NCBI RefSeq assembly: GCF_001556045.1
Contig: NZ_LSIC01000158.1
Span: forward strand, 1-64,000
Length of the DNA stretch: 64,000 nucleotides
Origin: Bradyrhizobium sp. CCH5-F6
Lineage (GTDB): Bacteria; Pseudomonadota; Alphaproteobacteria; Rhizobiales; Xanthobacteraceae
Reading direction: 5' to 3'
The translations under genes were made by a program, and so were the position numbers. Each line of letters begins with the position of its first letter. Positions within the stretch are counted from its first letter, which is position 1. The notes under the pieces are model-generated. The model made no database searches and was not told where the DNA came from. It saw only the letters and a program-made list of their open reading frames with translations. Below, one piece after another: positions 1-8,102 of this stretch.

Positions 1-741
1 GGTGCGAAGTCTCCGATCGTCGGCGCGGTCGAGGAGGCCGGGCATGGCGTCCGCGCAACGGTGGACGGCGTCGAGCTTCGTCTCGGCCGTCCGTCCTTCT
101 GCGATGCCGAGACGCTGGTCGGCGGCACCACGCTCGATCCCGAGGCCTCCGTCGTGGCCTTCAGCAAGGGCAACGAGAAGTTCCTTCTTTCCGTCCGCCA
201 GGGCCTTCGCCCGGATGCGCAGGCCGTGATTGCTGCGCTGAAGGCGCGCGACATCGGTATCGAGATTCTCTCCGGCGACCGCGAGCAGGCGGTGAAGGCG
301 ACAGCGCATGCGCTCGGCATTCCCGAATGGCGCGCCGGTGTCACACCGGCCGACAAGATCGCGCGGATCGAGGAATTGAAGCGGCGCGGCGCCAGGGTGC
401 TGATGGTGGGTGACGGCATGAACGACGCGCCTTCGCTGGCGGCAGCCCATGTCTCGATGTCGCCGATCTCGGCCGCGCATCTCAGCCAGGCCACTGCCGA
501 TCTCGTCTTCCTGGGCCGGCCGCTGGCGCCCGTCGTCGCCGCCATCGACGCTTCGCGCAAGGCGCTGCGCTTGATGCGGCAGAACCTCTGGCTTGCGATC
601 GGTTACAACGTCCTGGCAGTGCCGGTTGCCATCAGCGGCATCGTGACGCCCCTGATTGCGGCGGCCGCCATGAGCGGATCGTCGATCCTGGTCATGCTGA
701 ACTCGCTGCGCGCCCGCAGCGCCTCGCGGGAGATCGTGTGA
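1..741 (+). CDS. fixI: Copper-type P-type ATPase FixI, C-terminal part (5' end outside window)
   Basis: The frame is open from base 1, so only about 246 C-terminal residues are visible. They hold the end of the catalytic P/N domains (SGDREQAV, then the GDGMNDAPS hinge near base 409) and the last two membrane helices of a heavy-metal P1B-type ATPase. FixI/CcoI moves copper across the inner membrane for assembly of the cbb3-type cytochrome oxidase. The assignment to FixI rather than CopA rests on the next gene, fixS, whose ATG overlaps the fixI stop (TGATG at 739-743). The upstream fixG and fixH partners would lie outside the window. Confidence 0.9.
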   Translation, partial: GAKSPIVGAVEEAGHGVRATVDGVELRLGRPSFCDAETLVGGTTLDPEASVVAFSKGNEKFLLSVRQGLRPDAQAVIAALKARDIGIEILSGDREQAVKATAHALGIPEWRAGVTPADKIARIEELKRRGARVLMVGDGMNDAPSLAAAHVSMSPISAAHLSQATADLVFLGRPLAPVVAAIDASRKALRLMRQNLWLAIGYNVLAVPVAISGIVTPLIAAAAMSGSSILVMLNSLRARSASREIV

Positions 742-908
742 TGGAGATCCTGGTCATCCTGGTCCCGCTGGCTTTGATGCTCGGAGGTGCCGGTCTCGTG
801 GCTTTCCTCTGGTCGCTCAGGAGCGGCCAATACGACGATCTCGACGGCGCCGCCTGGCGCGCCATCGCCGACGATGAGCCGCCGCAGGAAGCGCCGGTCA
901 AGCACTAA
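741..908 (+). CDS. fixS: cbb3-type cytochrome oxidase assembly protein FixS/CcoS
   Basis: This is a 55-residue protein with one N-terminal membrane helix (about residues 3-24) followed by the family hallmark GQYDDLDGAAWRAI and an acidic, proline-rich tail. CcoS/FixS proteins are small inner-membrane factors needed to put cofactors into cbb3 oxidase. The start overlaps the fixI stop, which implies translational coupling. The TAA stop overlaps by four bases the end of the convergent MFS gene. Confidence 0.92.
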   Translation: MEILVILVPLALMLGGAGLVAFLWSLRSGQYDDLDGAAWRAIADDEPPQEAPVKH

Positions 909-2104
909 GGCCTCAGGCGGCACGCAAGCAAGGCCGCTAACACGAGCGCTGCGCCCACCCCGGCGACGCAAGTCTGCCAGCCGAAGGCATCGAACAGACG
1001 GCCGAGCACGGCCGTGCCAATGAGCCCGCCGCAGAAATAGCAGGCGAGATAGGTGCCGCTGGCGACGCCGCGGTTGTCGGCTGCCGCCTGTCCGACAAAG
1101 CCGGTCGCCGCCGCCTGTGCGAAGAAGGTCCCGACTGCGACCAGCACCATTCCGATGAGCACTTCGGCGAGCTGCGTCGTCAGCATCAGCGGCAGGCCGA
1201 TGCCTGCAACGACGAGCGAACCCCAGATCGTTGGACGTGTTCCGAAGCGCGAGGCGACCCGCCCCGCCAGCAGCGTCGTCGCGATCGAGGGCAGGAACAC
1301 GAGATAGACGAGGCCGAGGTCCATCATGCCGAGCGACAGCGGCGGCCGCACCAGGACGAAATTGACGAAGGTGAAGGTGCCGATGAAGGCAAACAGAATG
1401 CAGAAGCCGATGCCATAGGCGGCGCGCAGCGGCGGATTGCGCCAATGCGCGATGCTGGCGGCCAGCGGAGATGCCGCGGGCCTCATCTCGTGCATCGGCG
1501 GCATGCGTCCGATGGTGAAATAGACCAACACCGCGCCGGCCAGGTTCAGCGCTGCGAACAGATAGAAATTCCAGGCAAGGCCGAAGCCATCGGCGACAGC
1601 CGCCGAGATCAGCCGGCCGACGAGATTGCTGGCGACATTGCCGGTGATGTAGGCGGCAAAGGCACCGCCGGCGTCCATGGCGCTGCATTGCTCGCCGAGA
1701 TGCGCGAGGGTGAGCGCAAAGGCGGAAGCCATGCAGAGGCCCTGGATGACCCGCAAGGCAGTGAAGACGGCAAGATTTGGCGCGGACGCCAGCAGGCTGG
1801 TGGGGATCGCCAGCAGAGCCAGGCTGAGCAGGATGCCGGTTCGCCGGTTGATGTGCGGGCTGAAGAAGCCGACGACCAGCCCGGCGACTGCCATGCCGAA
1901 GGTGCTGGCGTTGACCGCAAAGCCCATCGCAGCCGGCGTGACGCCGTAGTGCCGCGTCAGCGAGGGCAGGATCGCCTGCGTCGCGAAGAGGTCGACGACG
2001 GTCAGGAATGCGGTGAGGCCGATCACGAGCGAGCGAAGCACGGGACCAGGGGAATGCGCCTCCATCGTCACCGAGCCCGGTTTGATGGCGGAAAGATCGG
2101 TCAT
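905..2104 (-). CDS. MFS transporter (YnfM-like drug/metabolite exporter)
   Basis: A 399-residue, strongly hydrophobic protein consistent with about 12 membrane helices and the major facilitator fold, with the overall pattern of the YnfM/AraJ group. The frame runs upstream to 2179, but the start at 2104 (MTDLSAIKP) is preferred because AAGGAG lies eight bases upstream; the extra N-terminal stretch is in repeat DNA. The substrate cannot be deduced. It converges on fixS with a four-base overlap of coding ends and shows no operon with it. Confidence 0.85.
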   Translation of the reverse strand: MTDLSAIKPGSVTMEAHSPGPVLRSLVIGLTAFLTVVDLFATQAILPSLTRHYGVTPAAMGFAVNASTFGMAVAGLVVGFFSPHINRRTGILLSLALLAIPTSLLASAPNLAVFTALRVIQGLCMASAFALTLAHLGEQCSAMDAGGAFAAYITGNVASNLVGRLISAAVADGFGLAWNFYLFAALNLAGAVLVYFTIGRMPPMHEMRPAASPLAASIAHWRNPPLRAAYGIGFCILFAFIGTFTFVNFVLVRPPLSLGMMDLGLVYLVFLPSIATTLLAGRVASRFGTRPTIWGSLVVAGIGLPLMLTTQLAEVLIGMVLVAVGTFFAQAAATGFVGQAAADNRGVASGTYLACYFCGGLIGTAVLGRLFDAFGWQTCVAGVGAALVLAALLACRLRP

Positions 2105-2207
2105 GGTGTGGCGCTCCTTCATGCCTGAAGTCATTCCGGGTGCGGCTTCGCGACTCGGAATGACGCAGTGCCATCGCATCTCGCGTCTTGTCCGTCCCGA
2201 GCGCGCG

Positions 2208-2342
2208 CCTCGTCCTTCGAGACGACCGCTTCGCGGTCTCCTCAGGATGAGGCTAAGCGAGATTAGCGCCCGCTGAGGCTGCTGCCGCGCACTCCGTCCT
2301 CATCCTGAGGAGCCCGCTCAAAGCGGGCGTCTCGAAGGATGG
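2208..2342. repeat. Pair of intergenic palindromes (CTTCGAGACG/CCTCAGGATGAGG family)
   Basis: Two imperfect palindromes (2208-2252 and 2296-2342) each carry a CCTTCGAGACG-type arm and a CCTCAGGATGAGG-type arm, in opposite orientations, so the whole unit is a larger inverted repeat. It separates the MFS gene from the cupin gene. A shorter unit of another family (TCATTCCGG ... CGGAATGAC) lies at about 2133-2163. The unit is non-coding. Confidence 0.75.
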
Positions 2343-2352
2343 CCGCAGCGAG

Positions 2353-2835
2353 TTACATGTGATGGTCGTTCGGGTCCTTGCGGACGTCGCCGACATAGAG
2401 AATGACGGTCTCCTTGCCGAGGTTCTTCCACCAATGCGAGGTGCCGAACACTTCGGGGCGGATGTCGCCGGCCTTGTGCACGATCGGTTCGGCGCAGTTG
2501 GAGGCGTATTCGACTATCTCGCCCTGCTGCACGAAGATCAGGGCGGGGCGATCGTCGTGGCTGTGCCGGGGCACGATGCCGCCGGGCGCGATGGTCAGCT
2601 TGCGGAAGCGAAGCTCGCGACCCTCGATATGCGCCGGCTGCTTGCCGAGGTCGATCGCCCCGAGCGTGACGTCGGTGACGCCGACGGCTTTGTGGTCGAC
2701 CATCTGCTGTGCATTCGGCTTGATCTTGCCGGCCGGGCATTCGCCGGCGACGACCTGCTGCGCCGGAAGCGTCAGTGCGCCGAGGACCGCAAGGCCGGGC
2801 CAGACCGCCCGGGATAACGTGCGATGCTTGAACAT
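2353..2835 (-). CDS. Secreted cupin-domain protein
   Basis: A 160-residue protein with a signal peptide (MFKHRTLSR, hydrophobic core, cleavage likely near AGECPAG) and one cupin barrel. The barrel shows PGGIVPRHSHDDRPAL (metal-binding His pair in the first motif) and the second motif around EVFGTSHWWKNLG. The frame extends eight codons upstream, but the ATG at 2835 has AGGAG at the right distance. Cupins of this type bind metals or act as small oxygenases or isomerases in the periplasm; no specific reaction can be named. The nearest neighbour is a divergent small exported protein. Confidence 0.82.
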   Translation of the reverse strand: MFKHRTLSRAVWPGLAVLGALTLPAQQVVAGECPAGKIKPNAQQMVDHKAVGVTDVTLGAIDLGKQPAHIEGRELRFRKLTIAPGGIVPRHSHDDRPALIFVQQGEIVEYASNCAEPIVHKAGDIRPEVFGTSHWWKNLGKETVILYVGDVRKDPNDHHM

Positions 2836-3070
2836 TGAATTCTCCTGTGTTGGCCGCAACCGCGGTGGTCGCCGGCTGTGGCCGAAGTGTCTTCGAGGCG
2901 CTGCTTGTCCTCAAATGCCCTTTCGCTCTCGGTGCGATAGCCCGGGACTATGCCGATAGGCGGCGGCTATCGAACCGATCGTGGATCGGCATTTCCGATC
3001 GCGTCGCTTCCATCGTTCGATGGCAAGGCGCCCATTGGCGGGCGTTCACGTCAATCCGGAGGAGCATCCC

Positions 3071-3355
3071 ATGACATCACTGTCCAAGACCCTGATCGCC
3101 ACCGCCGCGTTTGCGGTCATCGCCACTTCGGCCCTCTCGGAGGCCGCCTGGGATTTCAAGGCCGGCATGGCCTACGTCTATGGCGGACCTGGCAAGATGT
3201 CGGCGATGGCGATGGCGCCGGCCGAGAAGAACCACGAGGCCATGATGAAGAACGCGAAGAAGGTGCCGGAGAACACGGTGTTCTTCATGGACAAGGGTAC
3301 GCTGTACTCCGCCTCGGGGCGGCTGGACCCGACCGGCAATTTCTACGTGAACTGA
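3071..3355 (+). CDS. Small exported hypothetical protein
   Basis: A 94-residue protein starting MTSLSKTLIATAAF, with a clear signal peptide ending near ALSEA. The mature part is rich in Met, Ala and Lys (MSAMAMAPAEKNHEAMMKNAKK) and ends LYSASGRLDPTGNFYVN. GGAGGAG sits eight bases upstream of ATG 3071, so this start is chosen over the longer frame from 2981. I recognise no family. The repeated Met residues could bind metal in the periplasm, but that is only a guess. It is divergent from the cupin gene and followed by a hairpin. Confidence 0.72.
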   Translation: MTSLSKTLIATAAFAVIATSALSEAAWDFKAGMAYVYGGPGKMSAMAMAPAEKNHEAMMKNAKKVPENTVFFMDKGTLYSASGRLDPTGNFYVN

Positions 3356-3370
3356 TGACGTGCGCACGAC

Positions 3371-3392
3371 GGCCGCCCCCTTGCGGGCGGCC
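3371..3392 (+). terminator. GC-rich hairpin downstream of the small exported protein
   Basis: Eight-base arms GGCCGCCC and GGGCGGCC enclose a six-base loop, 15 bases after the stop at 3355. There is no T-run, so termination is inferred only from position and stem strength. Confidence 0.45.
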
Positions 3393-3436
3393 CGACCGGG
3401 CAACTACTATTCGTTCCTCGAACGCCGGAGCAGAAG

Positions 3437-4153
3437 ATGACGTCTCTTGCGGAAGCCGACGCCGAACAGCTCAGGCTTGCCTTTCAGCGCTGCCGCGACA
3501 TGGACGGAACGCTGAGCGAACAGCTCCGCGCCTATGCCGATGCCAGCCGCAAGGTCTTCCCCGCCTATGGCGAGGCCGTCGATCGCCTGGTCGCGCGATT
3601 GAACGGAAACGGCGGTGGCGAGACGGCGCCGCGTCCGGGCGATCCGATGCCGCCGTTCATGCTGCCCGACGAAAGCGGGCGTCTCGTCGCGCTGAACGCG
3701 CTGCTGGAGAACGGCCCGGCCGCGGTGATGTTCTTCCGCGGCCATTGGTGTCCCTATTGCCGGCTGAATGTCCGCGCGGTGGTCCAGGCGCTGGATCGCA
3801 TCAAGGCGATGGGGGCGCAGGTCGTGGCCATCATGCCGGAGATGCAGGAATATACGCGGCAGCTCAAGTCAGATGCCGGCGCGGCGTTTCCGATCCTGAC
3901 CGATCTCGACAATGGCTATGCGCTGTCGCTCAATCTCGCGATCTGGCTCGGCGCCGAGATTCAGCAATTGTTGTCCCATCAGGATATGGCGAAATTCCAC
4001 GGCAATGACGGCTGGATGCTGCCGATCCCCGCCGTGTTCGTGGTCGGCCGCGACGGCATCGTCAAAGCCCGCTTCGTCGATCCGGACTTTCGTAAACGCA
4101 TGGAGATCGACGACCTGATCGCAGCGCTGGCGAGCGCCAGCCGGGAACGCTAG
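3437..4153 (+). CDS. Peroxiredoxin-like thiol protein (AhpC/TSA fold)
   Basis: A 238-residue protein. Residues 1-65 are helical and residues 70-238 form a thioredoxin-fold AhpC/TSA domain. The redox site is GHWCPYC (C105 and C108), a CxxC rather than the single peroxidatic Cys of classical peroxiredoxins; this is typical of the peroxiredoxin-like family 2 proteins. It lacks a signal peptide and probably acts in the cytoplasm as a thiol peroxidase or reductase. ATG 3437 has GGAG eight bases upstream. No partner gene is adjacent. Confidence 0.82.
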   Translation: MTSLAEADAEQLRLAFQRCRDMDGTLSEQLRAYADASRKVFPAYGEAVDRLVARLNGNGGGETAPRPGDPMPPFMLPDESGRLVALNALLENGPAAVMFFRGHWCPYCRLNVRAVVQALDRIKAMGAQVVAIMPEMQEYTRQLKSDAGAAFPILTDLDNGYALSLNLAIWLGAEIQQLLSHQDMAKFHGNDGWMLPIPAVFVVGRDGIVKARFVDPDFRKRMEIDDLIAALASASRER

Positions 4154-4239
4154 GTCTGCGCGCGGGCTGCTCGTCTTTCTCCCCTTGTTGTCGAACAGAT
4201 AAATGATGCTCTTGCAAGCAGCGAGATGCATATTGAAGT

Positions 4240-4382
4240 GCCCTCGCCCCTTGTGGGAGAGGGCGCCGACGCCGGCTGACACGAACTCATTTGGGTGAGG
4301 GGTATGCCTCCAAGCTTTCCGTGTGGAGAGATACCCCTCATCCGGCACTTCGCGCCACCTTCTCCCGCAAGGGGAGAAGGAA
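4240..4382. repeat. Intergenic inverted repeat (CCTCGCCCC...GGGGAGAAGG family)
   Basis: The gap between the peroxiredoxin-like and LysR genes holds a palindromic unit: a CCCTCGCCCCTTGTGGGAG hairpin, a central pair of GTGAGGGGTAT / ATACCCCTCAT arms, and a CTTCTCCCGCAAGGGGAGAAG hairpin. No coding sequence is seen. Related CCCTCGCCC hairpins occur near 22378. Confidence 0.7.
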
Positions 4383-4395
4383 GGCGCCGTCCGCG

Positions 4396-5283
4396 CTATC
4401 CCGCGATCTCCCGCCAGTCGGCGCCGCGCAGCATGCGCATCACGGCATTGCCGACGGCCGTGCGTTGCCGGCCGGCGACTCCATAAAGGTTGACGGTACG
4501 GCGGGCGTCCAGCCCCGTGACTGCGGCGCGCGTCAGCCGCTCCGGCACGGGCGAAGTGTGCGGCACCATGGCGACGCCCATGTCGGCTTCGACCAGCTCG
4601 ATCAAATCGCGCTCGTTCGAGACCTCGTGGCCGTGCTCGATATCGATGCCGTGTTCGCGCAGGCTGGCGGCGATGCGGCGCGCGTGCTCGCAGAAGGTCC
4701 GGCTCAACAGCTGCTCCGATCGCAAATCGTCCAGTTCGATCGAACTGCGGCCGGCCAGCCGGTGTCCGTCGCCGACCACGAGCTCGAAGCTTTCGGTGAA
4801 CAGCGGCCAGACGTCGAGACGGTCCCAGGCCTCGTCGATCTCGGCCGCGATGCCGAGCTCGGCTTCGCCCTTCTTCAGGAAATCGCCGACCTCCCGGCTG
4901 GTGCCGCGCAGGAAGCGAAACTCGAGCCGGTTGAACTGCCGCTTGATCTCGTTGAGGTGCGGAATGAGCAAGGCGAGGTCGATCGAATGTGTCAGCGCAA
5001 TGCGGAGCGCACCGATCTCGCCGCTCTTGAACGAGGAGGCGAGCGAGCGTGCGCCGACGGCGGCGTCATAGCATTGCTTCAGAAGCGGATGCATGCGCTG
5101 ACCGAGCTCGGTCAGTTGCGCTGCCGGCCGTTCGCGGCGGAACAGGTCGCCGCCGAGCTCGGCCTCAAGCTGCTTGATCGCGCGCGTCAGCGACGGCTGC
5201 GTGACGTTGCATTCCTCGGCCGCGCGCGTGAAATTCAAGAGCTGCGCCACCGCGAGGAAATAGCGGACCTGGTGCATTTCCAT
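4396..5283 (-). CDS. LysR-family transcriptional regulator
   Basis: A 295-residue protein with an N-terminal winged helix-turn-helix (about residues 4-62, including FTRAAEECNVTQPSLTRAIKQLEAELGGDLF) and a C-terminal LysR substrate-binding domain (about 90-290). It is divergent from the patatin-like gene at 5484, with 200 bp between them; LysR proteins commonly control a divergent neighbour, so that gene is the likeliest target. The inducer is unknown. The start could also be the second Met (MHQVRYF), two codons later. Confidence 0.9.
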   Translation of the reverse strand: MEMHQVRYFLAVAQLLNFTRAAEECNVTQPSLTRAIKQLEAELGGDLFRRERPAAQLTELGQRMHPLLKQCYDAAVGARSLASSFKSGEIGALRIALTHSIDLALLIPHLNEIKRQFNRLEFRFLRGTSREVGDFLKKGEAELGIAAEIDEAWDRLDVWPLFTESFELVVGDGHRLAGRSSIELDDLRSEQLLSRTFCEHARRIAASLREHGIDIEHGHEVSNERDLIELVEADMGVAMVPHTSPVPERLTRAAVTGLDARRTVNLYGVAGRQRTAVGNAVMRMLRGADWREIAG

Positions 5284-5483
5284 GGATCGGCTCCCAGCAA
5301 GATCCGCTCAAATCTAGCCGATCGGGGCGGGAAATGACATGTTAGGCACGATAGCGCGGACGTATGGACTCGGAAGCCAAACGGCATTCCAAAAGGCCCC
5401 GCGATCTCCTAGAACGATCGGGCGTAACGATACCGCCGCGTCCGACGAAAGCTCGACCGGTGCAGGCTCACCAGGAGCGAACC

Positions 5484-6620
5484 ATGAACGGCATCAAGGG
5501 CACAGGTGCGGAAATCCCGGGGCAGGTCGTGCTCGTTCTCCAGGGCGGCGGCGCGCTCGGATCGTACCAGGCAGGCGTCTACCAGGCGCTGCACGAGGCC
5601 GGCATAGAGCCGGACTGGGTCATCGGCACCTCGATCGGCGCGATCAATGCGAGCCTGATCGCGGGCAACGCGCCGGCGCAACGGCTCGCGCGCTTGAGGG
5701 AGTTCTGGAAGCGGATGGAGCAGCAGCCGGTCTGGGACTGGCGCGCCGCGTTCCCCGGCTTCAACGAGAAGCTGGCCTATTGGTCGACCGTCACCCACGG
5801 CATTCCAGGTTTCTTCCGGCCCAATCCGCTGGCGCATGCCGGAGATTCCTTTCCGCTGGGTGCCGATCACGCCGGCTATTATTCGACCGCTCCGCTGGAG
5901 AAGACGCTGAGCGAGCTCGTCGATTTCGATCTGGCCAATCGCTGCGCGCCGCGCCTGACCGTTGGTGCGGCTCATGTCGGCACCAGCGAAATGCGCTATT
6001 TCGACAGCCGCGACGGTGAGCTGACGGTGAAGCACGTGATGGCTTCGGGCGCACTGCCACCGGCTTTCCCCGCCGTGCGCATCGACGGTGAGCTCTATTG
6101 GGACGGAGGCATCCTGTCGAACACGCCGACGGAAGCGGTGTTCGACGACAATCCACGCAGGGATTCGCTGATCTTCTCCGTGCATCTGTGGAATCCCGTC
6201 GGGCCCGAACCGACCACGATGGCGGAGGTGCTGAACCGGCACAAGGACGTGCAATATTCCAGCCGTATCGCGAGCCAGATCGTGCGGCAGCAGCAGGCCC
6301 ATCGCCTGCGCCATGTGATCAACCAGCTCGCGGCGCGGCTACCCGAGAGCGAGCGCAACGATCCCGCCGTGCGTGAGCTGACGAGCTACGGTTGCCCGAC
6401 CCGTATGCATGTGGTGCGGCTGCTGACACCGCAGCTCGAGCGCGAGACCCACACCAAGGATATCGATTTCAGTCCGTCCGGGATCACGCGGCGGTGGCAT
6501 GCTGGCTATGCCCATACGAAGGCGGTGCTGGCGCGCAAGCCGTGGATCGGCGAATTCGATCCGCTCGCCGGCGTGGTGCTGCACGAGCATATGGACGAGA
6601 TGCCGATGGCGGCGGAGTAG
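5484..6620 (+). CDS. Patatin-like phospholipase with DUF3734 C-terminus
   Basis: A 378-residue protein. The patatin domain shows the oxyanion loop GGGALGSYQ, the nucleophile elbow GTSIG (GxSxG) and the catalytic Asp in YWDGG, so the Ser-Asp dyad is intact. The C-terminal ~100 residues match the DUF3734 extension seen on rhizobial patatins, some of which are linked with polyhydroxybutyrate granules. Start 5484 has AGGAG seven bases upstream; the frame continues 40 codons upstream without a site. It is likely an acyl-lipid hydrolase, probably under the divergent LysR regulator. Confidence 0.88.
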   Translation: MNGIKGTGAEIPGQVVLVLQGGGALGSYQAGVYQALHEAGIEPDWVIGTSIGAINASLIAGNAPAQRLARLREFWKRMEQQPVWDWRAAFPGFNEKLAYWSTVTHGIPGFFRPNPLAHAGDSFPLGADHAGYYSTAPLEKTLSELVDFDLANRCAPRLTVGAAHVGTSEMRYFDSRDGELTVKHVMASGALPPAFPAVRIDGELYWDGGILSNTPTEAVFDDNPRRDSLIFSVHLWNPVGPEPTTMAEVLNRHKDVQYSSRIASQIVRQQQAHRLRHVINQLAARLPESERNDPAVRELTSYGCPTRMHVVRLLTPQLERETHTKDIDFSPSGITRRWHAGYAHTKAVLARKPWIGEFDPLAGVVLHEHMDEMPMAAE

Positions 6621-6696
6621 GGACCGCGTCCCTCTTCATCGAATTGCCACAGGCCTCCCGGATCGTTCATCGTCCGCCACAGTCCAGGGCCGTACA

Positions 6697-7644
6697 ATGG
6701 TGTCCGGGAATGATCTCGAAGCCGCTCTCGATCAGGTCCGTGCTCATGCGGCAGGACCGGTTGCCGGCGTGTTCGGCCCGGGCTCGGTGACGTGGCGGAT
6801 CGACCGTGAGGCCGTGATATTTCTTGGCGCCGGTCGCGCGCTATTGCTGCAATTGGCTCACCCCTGGGTCGCCGCGGCGATCGCCGAGCATTCCAGGACC
6901 TTGGCCGATCCGATCGGGCGCTTCCATCGCACCTTCGGCATCGTCTTCGCCATGGTGTTCGGCTCGCTCGATGGGGCGCTGTCGTCGTCGCGGCAATTGC
7001 ACCGGCGGCATGACATGATCGTCGGCGAGATGCCCGAGACCGTCGGCCCGTTCGCGGCAGGCTCACGCTATTGCGCCAATGACATCCCGTCGCTGCGCTG
7101 GGTCCACGCCACGCTGGTCGAGACCGCGTTGATGGCGCACGACCTCGTTCTGGCACCGCTCTCGGCGGAAGAGCGCGAGCGCTACTGGGCCGAGAGCCGG
7201 ATGTACGGTGCGCTGTTCGGGCTGACGGCGGATGATCTGCCCGCGGACTGGACCGGCTTTGCCGCCTACACCGCGGAGATGACGCAGTCGGAGACGCTGA
7301 CGGTCAGCACGGCGGCACGCGAGATCGCCACGCAGATTTTCACGGGGGCGCGTCCCTGGTTGCGGCCACCGCGATGGTATCGCGCGCTCACGGCGAGGAT
7401 GCTGCCCGAGCGCTTGCGCGCAGGCTTTGGTTTCGAGCTTGACGCGCGGGATATCCGGTCCGCGGACAATGCACTGCGATGGATCAGGCGCGTCTATCCG
7501 AAATTGCCGGATCGTCTGCGCTATGTCGGCCCCTACCAGGAAGCGCAGGCGCGGCTGCGGGGCGAACCGCAGCCCGACTGGATGACCCGCTGCCTCAACA
7601 GGGCCTGGATCGGACGGCCGCAGATGGAGGGGCGCGGGAAGTAG
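6697..7644 (+). CDS. Oxygenase MpaB family protein (DUF2236)
   Basis: A 315-residue protein with the DUF2236/MpaB haem-oxygenase signature: GPGSVTWRIDREAVIFLGAG near the N-terminus, LQLAHPWVAAAIAEHS with the conserved His, and the RRHD and RWVHATLVETAL motifs in the middle. The family includes latex-clearing protein and MpaB. The substrate here is unknown; the patatin gene 76 bp upstream on the same strand suggests a shared role in lipid or isoprenoid turnover, which is inference. The longer open frame from 6499 overlaps the patatin gene and is not used. Confidence 0.82.
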   Translation: MVSGNDLEAALDQVRAHAAGPVAGVFGPGSVTWRIDREAVIFLGAGRALLLQLAHPWVAAAIAEHSRTLADPIGRFHRTFGIVFAMVFGSLDGALSSSRQLHRRHDMIVGEMPETVGPFAAGSRYCANDIPSLRWVHATLVETALMAHDLVLAPLSAEERERYWAESRMYGALFGLTADDLPADWTGFAAYTAEMTQSETLTVSTAAREIATQIFTGARPWLRPPRWYRALTARMLPERLRAGFGFELDARDIRSADNALRWIRRVYPKLPDRLRYVGPYQEAQARLRGEPQPDWMTRCLNRAWIGRPQMEGRGK

Positions 7645-7684
7645 AGTCTTGGAAGTCGGTTGTCCGTGCAGTTGACGGCCCGCC

Positions 7685-7802
7685 GTCATTCCTCGGTCAT
7701 TCCGGGGCGCGCGCAGCGCGAGCCCGGAATCCATTTCTCGGAGCATTCCGGCGGCACGATGGATTCCGGGCTCGCGCCAAGCGGCGCGCCCCGGAATGAC
7801 AG
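7685..7802. repeat. Intergenic palindrome of the CATTCCGGGGCGCGC family
   Basis: The unit opens TCATTCCGGGGCGCGCGCAG and closes GCGCGCCCCGGAATGACA, with inner GAGCCCGGAATCC and GGATTCCGGGCTC arms, forming nested inverted repeats over about 118 bp. A sibling copy lies at 59088-59191. It sits between the MpaB gene and the degenerate glgA tail. Confidence 0.8.
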
Positions 7803-7813
7803 CAGCGCCTCAC

Positions 7814-8052
7814 ACCGACGCCAGCTTGCGGTACAGTGCGCTGTAGCTGCCGGCCGAGATGTTTTCCAGGAGAACGATCGTCCCATGGCGCTGCGGCGCA
7901 TGGTGTCGAGCTGGTCGTGCGCCATGAAGGCCGAGAAGGCCCGGCGGACGCCGCCGAGGAAAGATTCGCGCGAAGGTTTGGAGAACAGGAAGCCGGTCTC
8001 CCCGTCGGTGATCGTCTCGGCGAGGCCGCCGGTCTGGTGCCCGATCGGCAGC
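7814..8052 (-). pseudogene. Degenerate duplicate of the glgA 3' end (left direct repeat)
   Basis: This 239-bp block is nearly identical to 11764-12000, the last 79 codons of glgA. I count three base substitutions plus a 2-bp insertion (TTTTCC for TTCC near 7863), which shifts the reading frame and destroys the coding end. Similarity starts within the last Val codon next to the stop (TGA here, TAG in the functional copy) and stops abruptly at 8052. It is a relic left when the island to its right was inserted, and is probably the original glgA tail. Confidence 0.9.
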
Positions 8053-8102
8053 ATGATCCTAAGTCGATGCCCGTTGTATTCAATCTCTTCAGCGCCGCTC
8101 AT
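8053..8102 (-). pseudogene. First 16 codons of a truncated gene coupled to the HEPN gene
   Basis: The ATG at 8102 overlaps the TGA of the HEPN gene (ATGA), the usual arrangement of translationally coupled genes. It reads MSGAEEIEYNGHRLRI and then runs into the glgA repeat at 8052, where it continues in the glgA frame only by chance and becomes scrambled at the 2-bp insertion. The rest of this gene is missing. The original operon therefore probably had a second product whose N-terminus is this peptide. The family is not recognisable from 16 residues. Confidence 0.6.

Noticed and set aside
2954..2972. CCGATAG/CTATCG inverted repeat upstream of the small exported protein
   Set aside because: Arms of only six to seven bases, and several other short palindromes are nearby; too weak to call an operator.
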